Below are positions 20,575 to 30,142 of a stretch of 64,000 bases of DNA, piece after piece; the stretch's first letter is position 1, and every line of letters starts with the position of its first letter. The notes below the pieces were generated by a model. That model saw only the letters and a list, made by a program, of their open reading frames with translations, was not told where the DNA came from and did not search any database. The DNA lies in the NCBI RefSeq assembly GCF_017742835.1, contig NZ_CP072392.1, positions 1,472,385 through 1,536,384 of the forward strand, in the 5' to 3' direction. The translations under genes were made by a program, and so were the position numbers. This stretch comes from Aquabacter sp. L1I39. GTDB lineage: Bacteria; Pseudomonadota; Alphaproteobacteria; Rhizobiales; Xanthobacteraceae.

Positions 20575-21634
20575 GCTTTTGCTCCCGCTCCACCGCCTGA
20601 CGGAGGGTGGAAGCGGCGCGCGGATACTTGCGATCCACCTCGCCCAGCGTGGCGCAGGCTGCCTCACGCTCGTTCAGGGCGGCCAGCGACTGGCCGAGCC
20701 GCAGCAACGCCTCGGGCGCGCGCGGCGCGTTGGGATATTTGGTGGACACCTGCAGGAAATTCTCCGCCGCGTCCTTGTAGTCCTGTCGCTGAAACAGGCT
20801 TTCGCCGAGCAGATAGGTCGCCTCCGGCACCAGGCGATCGGACGGGTGCGCCTGCAGGAACTGGCGCAGGGCCGGATCGGCAGCGGCATAATCCTGGCGC
20901 TGCATATAGCCTGCCGCAAGGTCGAACATGTCCCGTGCGCTACCCGAGGGGGGCAGGGTCGCCACCTGGGTGCCGGCCCCAGGCGGCACTGAAGCACCGC
21001 TCGCGCCAAGTTCGGTCGGAGAGACGGTAGGGCGGACAAGGCCTGCTGAGCTGCTGGCGGGCGACCCGAGCGGCTGCGGCGCCCCGGGCGCACCCGGCGT
21101 TTCGCCTGGATCGAATGCGTCGGATCTGCGCCCCGGGGCCGTTCCCACATTGGCAGGCGCGATGCCACGCGGCGGCGCGGTAACCCCCGGGACCGAGGAG
21201 GGGAGCGCGCCCGCGCCAGGAGCCGGGCGCGCTCCGCCTTCGGTCAGTGCCCGGACCTGCTGCTCCAATTGCTGGTTTCGGAACTGGAGTTGCTCGATCT
21301 GTCCGGTCATCTGGCGCAGTTGGTTCTCCAGCCGGTCCACCCGGACGGTCAGTTCCGCCTGCGCTTCTGTGATGGTGTCGGCCTGCTGGACACTGCCCGG
21401 CGGCTTGAAGAGGTCGCCGAACAGATTGCCACTGGACGATTGGGCATGAGCCGGGGCCACCGCGGCGCCCGTGGCAGCCGCGGCCAGGACGAGCGCGGCG
21501 GTCAAGCCCAACAGCGCACCACCGGCACGGGAGGCCTGCACGGTGTCAGGGGTGGATTTCCGCAACAAGGGCCTTGCCAAGGTCGCCACTCCAGCCTGGA
21601 AAGAAGGCTTCAACAGGTCGAAATCCCGCGGCAT
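20561..21634 (-). CDS. cpoB: Tol-Pal cell-division coordinator CpoB (YbgF)
   Basis: A periplasmic Tol-Pal partner that coordinates peptidoglycan synthesis and outer-membrane constriction. The 357 residues start with a positively charged n-region and a long hydrophobic signal segment ending in AHAQ. A trimerising coiled coil follows (about 90-140, AELTVRVDRLENQLRQM), then a low-complexity Pro/Gly/Ser linker. The C-terminal TPR domain (about 230-350) contains YMQRQDYAAADPALRQFL and FQRQDYKDAAENFLQ repeats. It sits between pal and tilS on the same strand, the standard order. The leader is longer than usual, so the exact start is somewhat uncertain. Confidence 0.93.
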   Translation of the reverse strand: MPRDFDLLKPSFQAGVATLARPLLRKSTPDTVQASRAGGALLGLTAALVLAAAATGAAVAPAHAQSSSGNLFGDLFKPPGSVQQADTITEAQAELTVRVDRLENQLRQMTGQIEQLQFRNQQLEQQVRALTEGGARPAPGAGALPSSVPGVTAPPRGIAPANVGTAPGRRSDAFDPGETPGAPGAPQPLGSPASSSAGLVRPTVSPTELGASGASVPPGAGTQVATLPPSGSARDMFDLAAGYMQRQDYAAADPALRQFLQAHPSDRLVPEATYLLGESLFQRQDYKDAAENFLQVSTKYPNAPRAPEALLRLGQSLAALNEREAACATLGEVDRKYPRAASTLRQAVEREQKRVGC

Positions 21635-21903
21635 TCCGGAATGCCCTCGCGGCGAAGCAAGGGCCCTTCACCTGACGAGCGGCGAGCGGTCCGCCTGGTC
21701 CCCAAGGGACCGGCCCAGGAAGCTCTAACACTCTGATGGAGAACGTTAAACAGACCGAACGCCTGGGCGTCGGCCGGTTCCGTTCTCTAGCGTTCGATCG
21801 CGTCCAAAGTGTGACCCGGAAGCGGCCTGCAAAGCCGCCGCCTCCTTGCCACCCGGCAGCCCCCCACGCTCAAGCAGGGCGCATGCCGCAGCGAGGCACC
21901 AGA

Positions 21904-22404
21904 TCAGGAGGCGCCGCCGGTATTGAGCACGGTAACGGCCCGTCGGTTCTGAGACCAGCAGGAGATGTCGTTACACACCGCCACCGGCCGTTCCTTGCCG
22001 TAGGAGATGGTGCGCATGCGCGCCGGATCGATGCCCTTCGACACCAGATAGTCGCGCACGCTCTGGGCGCGCTTTGCCCCGAGCGCGATGTTGTATTCGC
22101 GGGTGCCACGCTCGTCCGCATGGCCTTCGATGGTGAAGGTGTAGCGGGCATATTGCTGCAGCCACTGGGCCTGGCGATCCAGCGTCGACTGGGCCTGGGG
22201 CGAGAGGTCGGTCTGGTCGGTGTCGAAGAACACCCGGTCACCCACGGCGACCACGAATTCCTGAGGCGAACCGGGCGGGCCGGCAGCTCCCGCACCTGCA
22301 CCGGCTGCGTTCGGATCCGGGGTATTGGCGCACGCGGCCAGCGCAAGCGCGAACCCGAACAGAGCGGCGAACCGGAAGCCGCGGGCGGAACCAAAACTGA
22401 GCAT
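21904..22404 (-). CDS. pal: Peptidoglycan-associated lipoprotein Pal
   Basis: An outer-membrane lipoprotein that binds peptidoglycan through an OmpA-like domain and links it to TolB and TolA. The 166 residues include a signal peptide with lipobox LAAC at about residue 26, a short Gly/Ala/Pro tether, and the OmpA domain with VFFDTDQTDLSPQAQSTLDRQ, IEGHADERGTREYNIALGAKRA and the binding residues of that loop. The C-terminal cysteine pair lies in CNDISCWSQNRRA. It lies between tolB (after a 401-bp gap) and cpoB. Confidence 0.97.
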   Translation of the reverse strand: MLSFGSARGFRFAALFGFALALAACANTPDPNAAGAGAGAAGPPGSPQEFVVAVGDRVFFDTDQTDLSPQAQSTLDRQAQWLQQYARYTFTIEGHADERGTREYNIALGAKRAQSVRDYLVSKGIDPARMRTISYGKERPVAVCNDISCWSQNRRAVTVLNTGGAS

Positions 22405-22805
22405 CCGGTGGACTCCCTTCTCAACTCGGACCGGAGTTTCCCTGTAGCAGCGTCAAGGTTAAGCGAAGGTTCCGCAGATACCGTGCTGCACCGGGGAAGC
22501 GATCCTGCAACGGCCGTCGGAAAGACAACCGCACGTCATGGTTTGCAATGGGTTTACGCGCGGCTCCGCAGAGCGAAACCGGCGATCGCTCCGTCCAGGC
22601 ACCGCCCGGCCGGAAAGAGATTCTAACGGGGGCCAAGCCCCGGAAAGGGCGCCTGACCACTGGAGCAACGCCGTCGGCGAGCGCTCCATCCTCCAGGTGC
22701 GCACTGCTGATGGCGTCTTCATGGCAGAACCCGGTCGGCGGACATATGTTCGCCTCGGTTCGCATGTCGGTGGCTCGCTGCGGCAAAAATGCAACATATC
22801 CCGGC
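22405..22805. other. 401-bp tolB-pal intergenic region without a gene
   Basis: No convincing coding frame is visible on either strand. A short hairpin (CGGGG / CCCCG, 22627-22642) is the only clear structure. It lacks a U-tract on either strand, so it is not called a terminator. The gap is long for two genes usually close together, so a separate pal promoter may lie here, but I cannot identify good -35/-10 boxes. Confidence 0.5.
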
Positions 22806-24146
22806 CTACGAACGCAGCGGCGACCAGGCGGGGTCCGATCCATAGCCGGGGGTGGGCACTTTCAACTCGTTATAGCCGGTCACGTCCACCGTGAAGAGAT
22901 TGGGACCGCCGCCGCCCACCGGATCGCGGAAGAACATGATGACCCGGCCATTGGGCGCGAAGGTCGGCCCCTCATTGTGGTAGCCCTCGGTGAGCACGCG
23001 TTCGCCCGAGCCGTCCGGCTTCATGATGCCGATGGCAAACTTGCCTTCCGCCTGGCGGGTGAAGGCGATGACGTCGCCGCGCGGCGACCAGACCGGTGTG
23101 TTGTAGCGGGCATTGCCGAAGGAGATGCGCCGGGCGCCCGAACCATCCGCATTCATGATGTAGATCTGCGAGGTCCCGCCCCGGTCGCTCTCGAAGCAGA
23201 TCTGGCGCCCGTCCGGCGAATAGCAGGGGGCAGTGTCGATGGCATTGGTATCGGTGAGGCGCGTGGTGGCCTTGGAGCGCAGGTCCATCACGAAGATGTT
23301 GGCATTGCCGCCCTGCTGCAGGCTCATGATGACCTTCTGGCCATCGGGTGAGAAGCGCGGGGAGAAGCTCATGCCGGGGAAGTTGCCCACCACTTCCCGC
23401 TGCCCGGTCTCGATATTGAGCAGCAGGACGCGCGGGTCGCCCCGGCCGTAGGACATGTAGGTGATTTCCTGGCTGGTGGGCGAGAAGCGCGGAGTCAGCA
23501 CCAGTTCGTCGCCGCGCGTCAGGTAGGTCACGTTGGCCCCGTCCTGGTCCATGATGGCGAGGCGCTTCACGCGGCGATCCTTCGCCCCGCTCTCGTCGAC
23601 GAAGACGATGCGGGTGTCGAAATAGCCCTTCTCGCCGGTGAGCCGCTCATAGATGGCATCGGCGATGATGTGGGCGACGCGACGCCAGTTTTCCGGCTGG
23701 GTGAAATATTGCTGACCCAGCAATTGCTGGCCGGCAAACACGTCCCACAGGCGGAATTCCACCTTCAGGCGGCCATCCCCCTGGCGGGTCACCCGGCCGG
23801 TCACCAGCGCCTGGGCATTGATGGAGCGCCAGTCGGGGAAGCGGGGGGCGAGATCCGGATTCTGGATCACTTCGAGGAAGGTCTTGGGGTCCAGCGGCGT
23901 GAACAGGCCCGAGCGCTTCAGGTCCGCGGAGACCACACCGGAAATGGCACGGCCCTGCTCCACCTCGCCGACGAAATCGGTGATGGCGATCGGGATGGGT
24001 TGGGGCGCGCCGGACTGGATGTCGATGCGCGGCGCGGCCAAAAGCGGGCGGGTGAAGAGGCCGAGCCCCCCCGCGGCCACGGTGCCGCCGAGCACCACTT
24101 GCCGGCGGCTGGGGCGGAAGAAATGGAAATCCTTGTCGTTCGACAC
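22806..24146 (-). CDS. tolB: Tol-Pal periplasmic beta-propeller protein TolB
   Basis: The periplasmic protein that shuttles between Pal and TolA in outer-membrane constriction. The 446 residues comprise a signal region, an N-terminal alpha/beta domain (about 45-165, [28 protein letters not shown]) and a six-bladed propeller with repeated SPDG/SPR motifs ([52 protein letters not shown]). The start is GTG at 24146, with GAGGG five bases upstream; a frame running to 24350 would extend into tolA. The leader contains SRRQVVLGG before the hydrophobic segment. That looks like a Tat signal rather than a Sec signal. Confidence 0.95.
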   Translation of the reverse strand: MSNDKDFHFFRPSRRQVVLGGTVAAGGLGLFTRPLLAAPRIDIQSGAPQPIPIAITDFVGEVEQGRAISGVVSADLKRSGLFTPLDPKTFLEVIQNPDLAPRFPDWRSINAQALVTGRVTRQGDGRLKVEFRLWDVFAGQQLLGQQYFTQPENWRRVAHIIADAIYERLTGEKGYFDTRIVFVDESGAKDRRVKRLAIMDQDGANVTYLTRGDELVLTPRFSPTSQEITYMSYGRGDPRVLLLNIETGQREVVGNFPGMSFSPRFSPDGQKVIMSLQQGGNANIFVMDLRSKATTRLTDTNAIDTAPCYSPDGRQICFESDRGGTSQIYIMNADGSGARRISFGNARYNTPVWSPRGDVIAFTRQAEGKFAIGIMKPDGSGERVLTEGYHNEGPTFAPNGRVIMFFRDPVGGGGPNLFTVDVTGYNELKVPTPGYGSDPAWSPLRS

Positions 24147-24342
24147 GTCGACCCTCGCCTTCTGTATTCGGCCTCCCGAACCACCGGGGAACCCCGTCCC
24201 GCCGGCCTGGCCTTTTGTCCCACCGTGAAGCGGCGCCCGGCCGGGTCCGCCCTCTTGCGGAGGCTTTCCTGCCTCCTTAGCCCAAGTCACAGCGACCGCA
24301 GACGGTTCACCGGTCGGGCCCGCAAAGCGAGCCTGCCGGGGT

Positions 24343-25287
24343 CTAGCCACCGAACATGTTGGGGAAGAAGCGGGGTTCCAGCTCCTTCCACGAATCGTAC
24401 TTCTCAGCCTTGAACATCGTATAAGGCTGGCACTGGATGAGCGCCCGCTGGGCGCTCAGCGCAAAGGCGTCGAACACCGCCTTCTGGTCCGGGTTCATCT
24501 GCCCGTCGGTGATCACCGGCGGCTGCGCCAGCGTGCCGTCCCGGTTAAGCCGCAGCAGGATGTACACATAGATCTTGTCATCCGAGATGTGCGGCATCTT
24601 CCAGCATTGCTTGACCTTCTCGCGGAAGGCGTCGAGCTCGGTCAGGCTGAGCGTCGGCGCATCGCCCTTCGGCGCGCCGAGCGACGAGATCTGCGATTGC
24701 GTCGCCCCGGTCGCCGCCTGGCGCTGGGGCGTGCGCTTGTCCAGCAAAGCGGCGATCTGGTCGGCGTCGAACTTCTGATTGTTCTGCGTCTTGGCGTCCG
24801 CCTGCTGCTTGGGCGGGTCCTTGGGCGGTGCCGGCTTCTTGGGCGGCAAGGGCGTGGGCGGCGTCTGCTTGGCCTCGTCCGGCTTCTGCTGCGCTTTCAG
24901 CGCCTCATCCGCCTTGGGGGGCGGAGGCTCGGCCTTGGGCTGCTGCTGCGGCTCGGGCGGCTTGGGCGCCGGCTCCGGCGGGGGGGTGGGGGCCGGAGGC
25001 GGGGCGCTCGCCTGGGTGGGCGCCACCTCTTCCTTCTCGGTCACCTTCAGGTTGGGGTCGGGGGTGGGCTTTTCAACGTCCACCTTCTCGGCCATGACCT
25101 TGGGCGGCTCGTCCTTCTTGCCCTTTTCATTGCCCTTGGTGAGCTTGGACACGTCGGATGCGCTCACCACCTCCACGGGGATGGCTTCGGGCGGCACGTC
25201 AAAGGGCCTCGGCGTCGCGAACGACACCAAGGCCAGGACGAGGATCGCCCCGTGAACAATGGTGGATGCCGTAAGTCCGACCCGCAT
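24343..25287 (-). CDS. tolA: Tol-Pal inner-membrane protein TolA
   Basis: The inner-membrane anchor that uses TolQR proton-motive-force work to contact Pal/TolB. The 314 residues have one N-terminal membrane helix (about 7-25, [14 protein letters not shown]). A long Pro/Lys/Ala-rich domain II follows (about 60-195, many PP and KP runs). The C-terminal domain III (about 210-314, with [27 protein letters not shown]) keeps the family pattern. It starts 10 bp after tolR and overlaps the unused upstream part of the tolB frame, not tolB itself. Confidence 0.93.
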   Translation of the reverse strand: MRVGLTASTIVHGAILVLALVSFATPRPFDVPPEAIPVEVVSASDVSKLTKGNEKGKKDEPPKVMAEKVDVEKPTPDPNLKVTEKEEVAPTQASAPPPAPTPPPEPAPKPPEPQQQPKAEPPPPKADEALKAQQKPDEAKQTPPTPLPPKKPAPPKDPPKQQADAKTQNNQKFDADQIAALLDKRTPQRQAATGATQSQISSLGAPKGDAPTLSLTELDAFREKVKQCWKMPHISDDKIYVYILLRLNRDGTLAQPPVITDGQMNPDQKAVFDAFALSAQRALIQCQPYTMFKAEKYDSWKELEPRFFPNMFGG

Positions 25288-25297
25288 CCCGACCCGC

Positions 25298-25750
25298 TCA
25301 GCTCCCCTGCTCAGCCTCGGTCACCAGGGCGACCTTCTTGAATCCCGCTCCCGACAGACGCCCCATGACGCGCATCACCGCGCCGTAATCCACCTTCTTG
25401 TCGCCGCGCACGAAGATGCGCTCGTCATAATTGCCCTTGGTCACGGCCTGAATCTTGGTGATGAGCTCCTCATACTTCACCTCGCTCTCGCCGATGAAGA
25501 TCTGGCCCTTGTCGTTCAGGGACACCGTGATGGGATCCTTGCTCTGATCCATGGACTTGGCCGCCGTCTGCGGCAGGTCGATGGGCACGCCGACCGTCAT
25601 CAGGGGCGCGGACACCATGAAGATGATGAGCAGCACCAGCATGACGTCCACCATGGGCGTCACGTTGATATCGGCCATGACCGGCGCGCTGCCGCGACGG
25701 CGCCCGCGCCGTCCCTGCCGCCCCCCCGCGCCGCCTGCGGACATGCCCAT
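25298..25750 (-). CDS. tolR: Tol-Pal proton channel subunit TolR
   Basis: An ExbD/TolR-family protein of 150 residues. A Gly/Arg-rich N-terminus precedes a single membrane helix (about 30-48). The proton-carrying Asp is in NVTPMVDVMLVLLIIFMV. A periplasmic domain with GVPIDLPQTAAKSM and a C-terminal SGAGFKKVALVTE segment follows. The gene starts 3 bp after the tolQ stop, so the two are translationally coupled. It works with TolQ to energise TolA. Confidence 0.96.
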   Translation of the reverse strand: MGMSAGGAGGRQGRRGRRRGSAPVMADINVTPMVDVMLVLLIIFMVSAPLMTVGVPIDLPQTAAKSMDQSKDPITVSLNDKGQIFIGESEVKYEELITKIQAVTKGNYDERIFVRGDKKVDYGAVMRVMGRLSGAGFKKVALVTEAEQGS

Positions 25751-25753
25751 GGG

Positions 25754-26467
25754 TCAGCTCCGCTCGTCGATCTGCCGCGAGAGGATCGCGGAGAATTCGT
25801 CCGCAAATCCCTCCAGGCGCTGGGCCTGGCGGCCCGCCTGGGTGATGAACTTGTTGTAGAAGATGGTCGCGGGAATGGCCGCAATGAGGCCGATCGCGGT
25901 CGCGAACAGGGCCTCGGCAATGCCGGGGGCCACCACCGCAAGGCTGGTATTCTTGGACGCGGCGATGGATTGGAACGAGGTCATGATGCCCCAGACCGTT
26001 CCGAACAGGCCAATGAAGGGGCCGGCCGACCCCACCGTCGCCAGCACCAGCAGCCGGCTTTCCAGCCGCTCCACCTCGCGGGCGATGGTCACGTCCATCA
26101 CCTTTTCAATGCGTTGGTTGAGGCCAGCGAAGGAGCGCGCCCCGCTCTCATAGGTGCGCTTCCACTCCCGCATGGCGGCGACGAAGATCGCGGCCATGGC
26201 CTGGTTGGGGCGCCCGGCGAGGGAGCGATAGAGGTCCTCCAGGCTCTGGCCGGACCAGAAGACCTGCTCGAAACGGTCCATCTCCTTGCGGGTACGGGCG
26301 AACAGCAAGGTCTTGTCGACGATGATCGCCCACACCCAGACGGAGGCCGCCAGCAGGCCCAACATCACCAGCTTGACCACGAAGTGGGCCTGGAGGAAGA
26401 GGCCGATGAGGGAAATGTCCGCCGCCGGGGCGGCAAGCGCGCTCTGTGCCACGTCGGCAGGGTTCAT
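25754..26467 (-). CDS. tolQ: Tol-Pal proton channel subunit TolQ
   Basis: A MotA/TolQ/ExbB-family inner-membrane protein of 237 residues with three membrane helices (about 20-42, 135-160 and 170-195). The signature VGSAGPFIGLFGTVWGIMTSF lies at the third-helix region, and APGIAEALFATAIGLIAAIPA follows. It starts with GAGGA upstream and opens the tolQRAB set. ybgC lies 212 bp upstream on the same strand. Confidence 0.97.
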   Translation of the reverse strand: MNPADVAQSALAAPAADISLIGLFLQAHFVVKLVMLGLLAASVWVWAIIVDKTLLFARTRKEMDRFEQVFWSGQSLEDLYRSLAGRPNQAMAAIFVAAMREWKRTYESGARSFAGLNQRIEKVMDVTIAREVERLESRLLVLATVGSAGPFIGLFGTVWGIMTSFQSIAASKNTSLAVVAPGIAEALFATAIGLIAAIPATIFYNKFITQAGRQAQRLEGFADEFSAILSRQIDERS

Positions 26468-26679
26468 CGAACGTCCTCGGATGCGAAAGGCCGCGCGCGC
26501 AAACGCGGCGTTGGGTCGGACAGGACAATGGCCCGCCGACCGTCGGCTCTTTCCAGGCTGACTCTGTCCAAACTTTGACGGTTCTTACGGCGAAGCAGCA
26601 TGGCTGCCTCCCCGCAATTCACACCAACAAGGTTAAGGCACCGTTATCGCTGCAACGCAACAAGCCTTCGTGCAACCGC

Positions 26680-27207
26680 TCAAGCTGTCGGTGCCGAGGT
26701 GCCGTCCACCGCCAAGGAATCCTCCAGCGTCGCCTTACGCAGCGCATCGGGAATTCGCCTTGCCCGGCCTTGCGAGACGAAGGCCACGCGCACATTGGCA
26801 TTCACCAGTGCCTCGCCATTCCTCCGGACGCTTTGGGCCAGCATGATGGACGCGCCGGCCACCTCCTTGGAGAGCGTCACAACCTCCAGCACATCGTCGA
26901 TGCGGGCAGGTTTCAGGAAATCGATCTGCATGGAGCGCACGACGAAGTGAAAGCCGGGCGCCTCGCTGGCGGCCTGCGCGAACAACTCGCCCTGCACCAC
27001 GCCCAGGAGCCGCATATAGTCGGAGCGGCCGCGCTCCATGAATTTCAGATAATTGGCGTGGTAGACAATGCCCGAGAAGTCGGTGTCCTCATAATAGACC
27101 CGCAGCGTCAGGCTGTGCCCGCCGGGGATGAGGCGGCCGGACAGATGGGGATGGGCCTCAAGCTCGCCCGGCGCGGTCGCCCGCTCCCCGCTGATGTCGT
27201 TCTTCAT
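26680..27207 (-). CDS. ybgC: YbgC-type acyl-CoA thioesterase of the Tol-Pal cluster
   Basis: A hot-dog-fold thioesterase of 175 residues. The catalytic segment YYEDTDFSGIVYHANYLKFMERGRSD carries the conserved Asp of the 4-hydroxybenzoyl-CoA thioesterase group. Members hydrolyse short-chain or phospholipid-linked acyl thioesters and are routinely found directly upstream of tolQ. The ATG has GAGAG seven bases upstream. The N-terminal ~20 residues are poorly conserved. Confidence 0.93.
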   Translation of the reverse strand: MKNDISGERATAPGELEAHPHLSGRLIPGGHSLTLRVYYEDTDFSGIVYHANYLKFMERGRSDYMRLLGVVQGELFAQAASEAPGFHFVVRSMQIDFLKPARIDDVLEVVTLSKEVAGASIMLAQSVRRNGEALVNANVRVAFVSQGRARRIPDALRKATLEDSLAVDGTSAPTA

Positions 27208-27266
27208 GCAAATTCTCTCGCGGCTTCGCGCGCCCTCGCGGGGCGAGGGTACGATTGGGGCAGCAC

Positions 27267-28298
27267 CTACTCCCCCTCGTCAAAGAGAGGCAAGCTCGAT
27301 GGCGGCCGCACTGGCTCGGGAAGGCCCAGATGCCGGAACGCCCCGGCGGTCAGCATGCGCCCGCGCGGGGTGCGCTGGATGAAGCCTTGCTGCACCAGGA
27401 AGGGCTCGACGATCTCCTCAATGGCATCGCGCGGTTCGGACAAGGCGGCGGCGAGCGTCTCCACGCCCACCGGTCCGCCGTTATAATGGATCGCGATCAC
27501 CGTGAGATAGCGCCGGTCCATGGCATCGAGCCCGGCATTGTCCACTTCCAGCGCCGAAAGCGCCCGGTCGGCGATGGCCCGGTCGATGATGTCTGAGCCC
27601 GCCACCAGGGCAAAGTCCCGCACGCGGCGCAGAAGACGCCCGGCAATGCGCGGGGTGCCCCGGGCGCGCTTGGCGATCTCGCGCGCGCCGTCGGGGGCAA
27701 TGCCGATGCCGAAGACGCGAGCGCCACGGGTGACGATAAACTCAAGCTCGTCAATGGTGTAGAAGCTCAGCCGAACCGGGATGCCGAACCGGTCCCGGAG
27801 CGGCGTGGTCAGCAGGCCCGAACGCGTGGTGGCGCCCACCAGGGTGAACTTTGGCAGGGAGATCTTCACAGACCGCGCCGCCGGCCCCTCGCCGATGACG
27901 AGATCCAGCTCATAATCCTCCATGGCCGGATAAAGGATTTCCTCCACCGCCGGGGAAAGGCGATGGATTTCATCGATGAAGAGCACGTCGCGCTCTTCCA
28001 GATTGGTCAGGATGGCGGCGAGATCGCCGGCCTTGGCAATGACCGGGCCGGACGTGGAGCGGAACCCCACGCCCATTTCCCGCGACATGATCTGGGCGAG
28101 CGTCGTCTTGCCGAGGCCAGGCGGCCCCACGAACAGCACATGGTCCAGCGCCTCCTGGCGGGCGCGGGCGGCCTTGATGAAGATTTCCAGGTTGGCGCGC
28201 GCCTGGGCCTGGCCGACGAAGTCGGCGAGCCGCTGCGGACGCAAGGTGGCGTCAGCTTCGTCTTCGGCACGCTTCTCGCCGGCAATGAGGCGGGTCAT
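27267..28298 (-). CDS. ruvB: Holliday junction branch-migration ATPase RuvB
   Basis: The hexameric AAA+ motor that drives branch migration at Holliday junctions with RuvA. The 343 residues show Walker A (GPPGLGKTT, about 65), Walker B ([10 protein letters not shown], about 112), sensor 1 (GATTRSGLL), the arginine finger in [25 protein letters not shown], and the C-terminal winged helix ([15 protein letters not shown]). It lies 64 bp after ruvA. The order ruvC, ruvA, ruvB is preserved. Confidence 0.98.
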   Translation of the reverse strand: MTRLIAGEKRAEDEADATLRPQRLADFVGQAQARANLEIFIKAARARQEALDHVLFVGPPGLGKTTLAQIMSREMGVGFRSTSGPVIAKAGDLAAILTNLEERDVLFIDEIHRLSPAVEEILYPAMEDYELDLVIGEGPAARSVKISLPKFTLVGATTRSGLLTTPLRDRFGIPVRLSFYTIDELEFIVTRGARVFGIGIAPDGAREIAKRARGTPRIAGRLLRRVRDFALVAGSDIIDRAIADRALSALEVDNAGLDAMDRRYLTVIAIHYNGGPVGVETLAAALSEPRDAIEEIVEPFLVQQGFIQRTPRGRMLTAGAFRHLGLPEPVRPPSSLPLFDEGE

Positions 28299-28362
28299 GG
28301 AGGTCCTTGGCTTGCGAGTCGTCGGAATCTAACGCCTTGGCGGCCTGGCGCCAAAGGGCGGC

Positions 28363-28983
28363 CTATTTGGCCATTTCCTTGAGGCCCAGGCGGATCAGCG
28401 TCTCGGTGGGCGCCCCCTCCCCCGCCGCGCGGACGGCAGCGGCGATGGCGGCGGAGGCCTGGGCGGGGGGATAGCCCAGATTAGTGAGGGCGGAAATGGC
28501 GTCGCTGACCGCGCTCGGCAGGCCGGCCGGGGCATCGGCAAGACCCGCCCCGCCGGGAAGGATCGGCTCGAACCCGCCCAAAGCCGGCCCCTTGTCCTTC
28601 AATTCGGTGACGATGCGGGTGGCGACGCGGGGACCGACGCCGGGGGCGCGGGCCAGCGCCGCCTTGTCGCCCCGGGCGATGGCTTCGGCAAGCTCCGAGG
28701 GGCGCAAGGTGGAAAGCACCGCCAGCGCGGTCTTCGAGCCGATGCCCTGGATGCCCTGGAGCAGGCGAAACCATTCCCGTTCCGCCTCGCTGGCAAAGCC
28801 ATAGAGCCGGATCAGGTCTTCCCGGACAATCATCTCGATGAACAGTACCGCCGCCTCGCCGAGCCGGGGCAGGCCCTGCAAGGTGCGGCTGGAGCAATGG
28901 ACCTCATAGCCGACGCCATGGACATCCAGGAGCACGAGATCGTCCGCAAGGCCGTCCACGACGCCCTTCAATTTCCCGATCAT
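28363..28983 (-). CDS. ruvA: Holliday junction DNA-binding protein RuvA
   Basis: A tetrameric junction-binding protein of 206 residues. The N-terminal OB fold ([27 protein letters not shown]) is followed by paired helix-hairpin-helix motifs ([34 protein letters not shown]) and a flexible linker. The C-terminal domain that regulates RuvB is [20 protein letters not shown]. The ATG at 28983 sits 37 bp downstream of the DUF1772 gene. Confidence 0.98.
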   Translation of the reverse strand: MIGKLKGVVDGLADDLVLLDVHGVGYEVHCSSRTLQGLPRLGEAAVLFIEMIVREDLIRLYGFASEAEREWFRLLQGIQGIGSKTALAVLSTLRPSELAEAIARGDKAALARAPGVGPRVATRIVTELKDKGPALGGFEPILPGGAGLADAPAGLPSAVSDAISALTNLGYPPAQASAAIAAAVRAAGEGAPTETLIRLGLKEMAK

Positions 28984-29020
28984 GGGCGCGCCCCACCGTC
29001 CGGAATGCCGGAAAAGCCCA

Positions 29021-29452
29021 TCATTTCAAACAAGCCCACAGAAGAACCCCGGTCGCTACCATGCCGAGCCCGGTGCGCACCATGTGCAACTGGCCCCAAT
29101 TCTCGATCAGCCGCTGGCTGTGGGCGCCGGCCTTGTCCTCGCCAAGCGCCAGGAGCTGCCGGTTGGTGGGCATGCTGCCGATGAGGGTAAAGGGCCAATT
29201 GGCGATCAGAAGCACCGCACCGGCAAGAAACGCCCAGTCGCGAGTCAAGGAGAAGGCAATCCCGGCCAGCAGACAGCCCAGCAAGGCAAGGGTTGCCTGC
29301 ATGGCGAAACCTCTCTTGTAGGCCGGCTTCCATTGGCGCAACTGTCCTGCCGGCTCCAGCATCAGCCGGGCGGGCTGCTCGGCCACGTTGATGTAGAAGG
29401 CCGCGCCCGTGAATACGGCCGACACCACCAAAGCCAGATGGCCCCACAGCAT
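29021..29452 (-). CDS. DUF1772 small membrane protein between ruvC and ruvA
   Basis: A 143-residue protein with about four membrane helices: [59 protein letters not shown] and a C-terminal [17 protein letters not shown]. The AEQPARL motif after the first helix, the PFT and MPTNRQL stretches and the W-x-HMVR region fit the DUF1772 (anthrone-oxygenase-like) family. Its function is not known. It is co-oriented with ruvC and ruvA with gaps of about 36 bp, so it is probably co-transcribed, although no link to recombination is known. Confidence 0.75.
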   Translation of the reverse strand: MLWGHLALVVSAVFTGAAFYINVAEQPARLMLEPAGQLRQWKPAYKRGFAMQATLALLGCLLAGIAFSLTRDWAFLAGAVLLIANWPFTLIGSMPTNRQLLALGEDKAGAHSQRLIENWGQLHMVRTGLGMVATGVLLWACLK

Positions 29453-29487
29453 GAACGATCCCTCGCGCGCCAGACCCGGCCATCATC

Positions 29488-29994
29488 CTACCTCGCCGCG
29501 CGCAGAAGCGCAGCCGCGCCACGATGATGGGCATGTGTGACGGCCACCGCCAGCGCATCGGCGGCGTCCTCGGTCTTCGGGTCCGCCTTCGGCAGGAGGA
29601 CGCCTATCATCATGCGAATCTGGGCTTTTTCCCCACGGCCTGTGCCCACCACGGTCTTCTTGACCAGAAGCGCGGCATATTCGGCCACCGAAACGCCCAT
29701 CATTGCGGGAGCAAGCAGGACCACGCCACGGGCTTGGCCGAGCTTCAGGGTGGAGGAGGGGTTCATGTTGACGAATGTCTCTTCCACCGCCGCCTCGTCC
29801 GGCTGGTAGCGCGCGAGCACCTCGGCCAAGCTCTTGTAAAGACACGCGAGACGCTCCGCCATGGGGGCGTCTTCCGGGGGCAATATGGTGCCGCAGGCCA
29901 CATAAGAGAGGCGCGAGCCCTCCGCCTCCACCACCCCCCAGCCGGTGCGGCGAAGGCCGGGATCAAGTCCAAGAATGCGAATCAGGCCGGCCAT
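29488..29994 (-). CDS. ruvC: Holliday junction resolvase RuvC
   Basis: An endonuclease of 168 residues that resolves Holliday junctions, with an RNase H-like fold. The first catalytic Asp is in [16 protein letters not shown]. The acidic residues continue in [25 protein letters not shown] and near the C-terminus in [18 protein letters not shown] chose ATG at 29994, where the conserved RILGLDPG begins after five residues. A frame open to 30255 would add 87 non-conserved residues overlapping the divergent pstB and is rejected. Confidence 0.97.
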   Translation of the reverse strand: MAGLIRILGLDPGLRRTGWGVVEAEGSRLSYVACGTILPPEDAPMAERLACLYKSLAEVLARYQPDEAAVEETFVNMNPSSTLKLGQARGVVLLAPAMMGVSVAEYAALLVKKTVVGTGRGEKAQIRMMIGVLLPKADPKTEDAADALAVAVTHAHHRGAAALLRAAR

Positions 29995-30142
29995 GGGCCC
30001 AAACTGCGCCGGACGCCCCGGCGGGCCAAGGGGAAAGCGCGGAAGGCGCGCGTCCACATGACGGTTCGGTGACGGACATGGCGCAAAGACCCTTGCGGCA
30101 TATGGGTTTATGGTGGCTTTCAGCATCGACGGAGCCGCTTCT

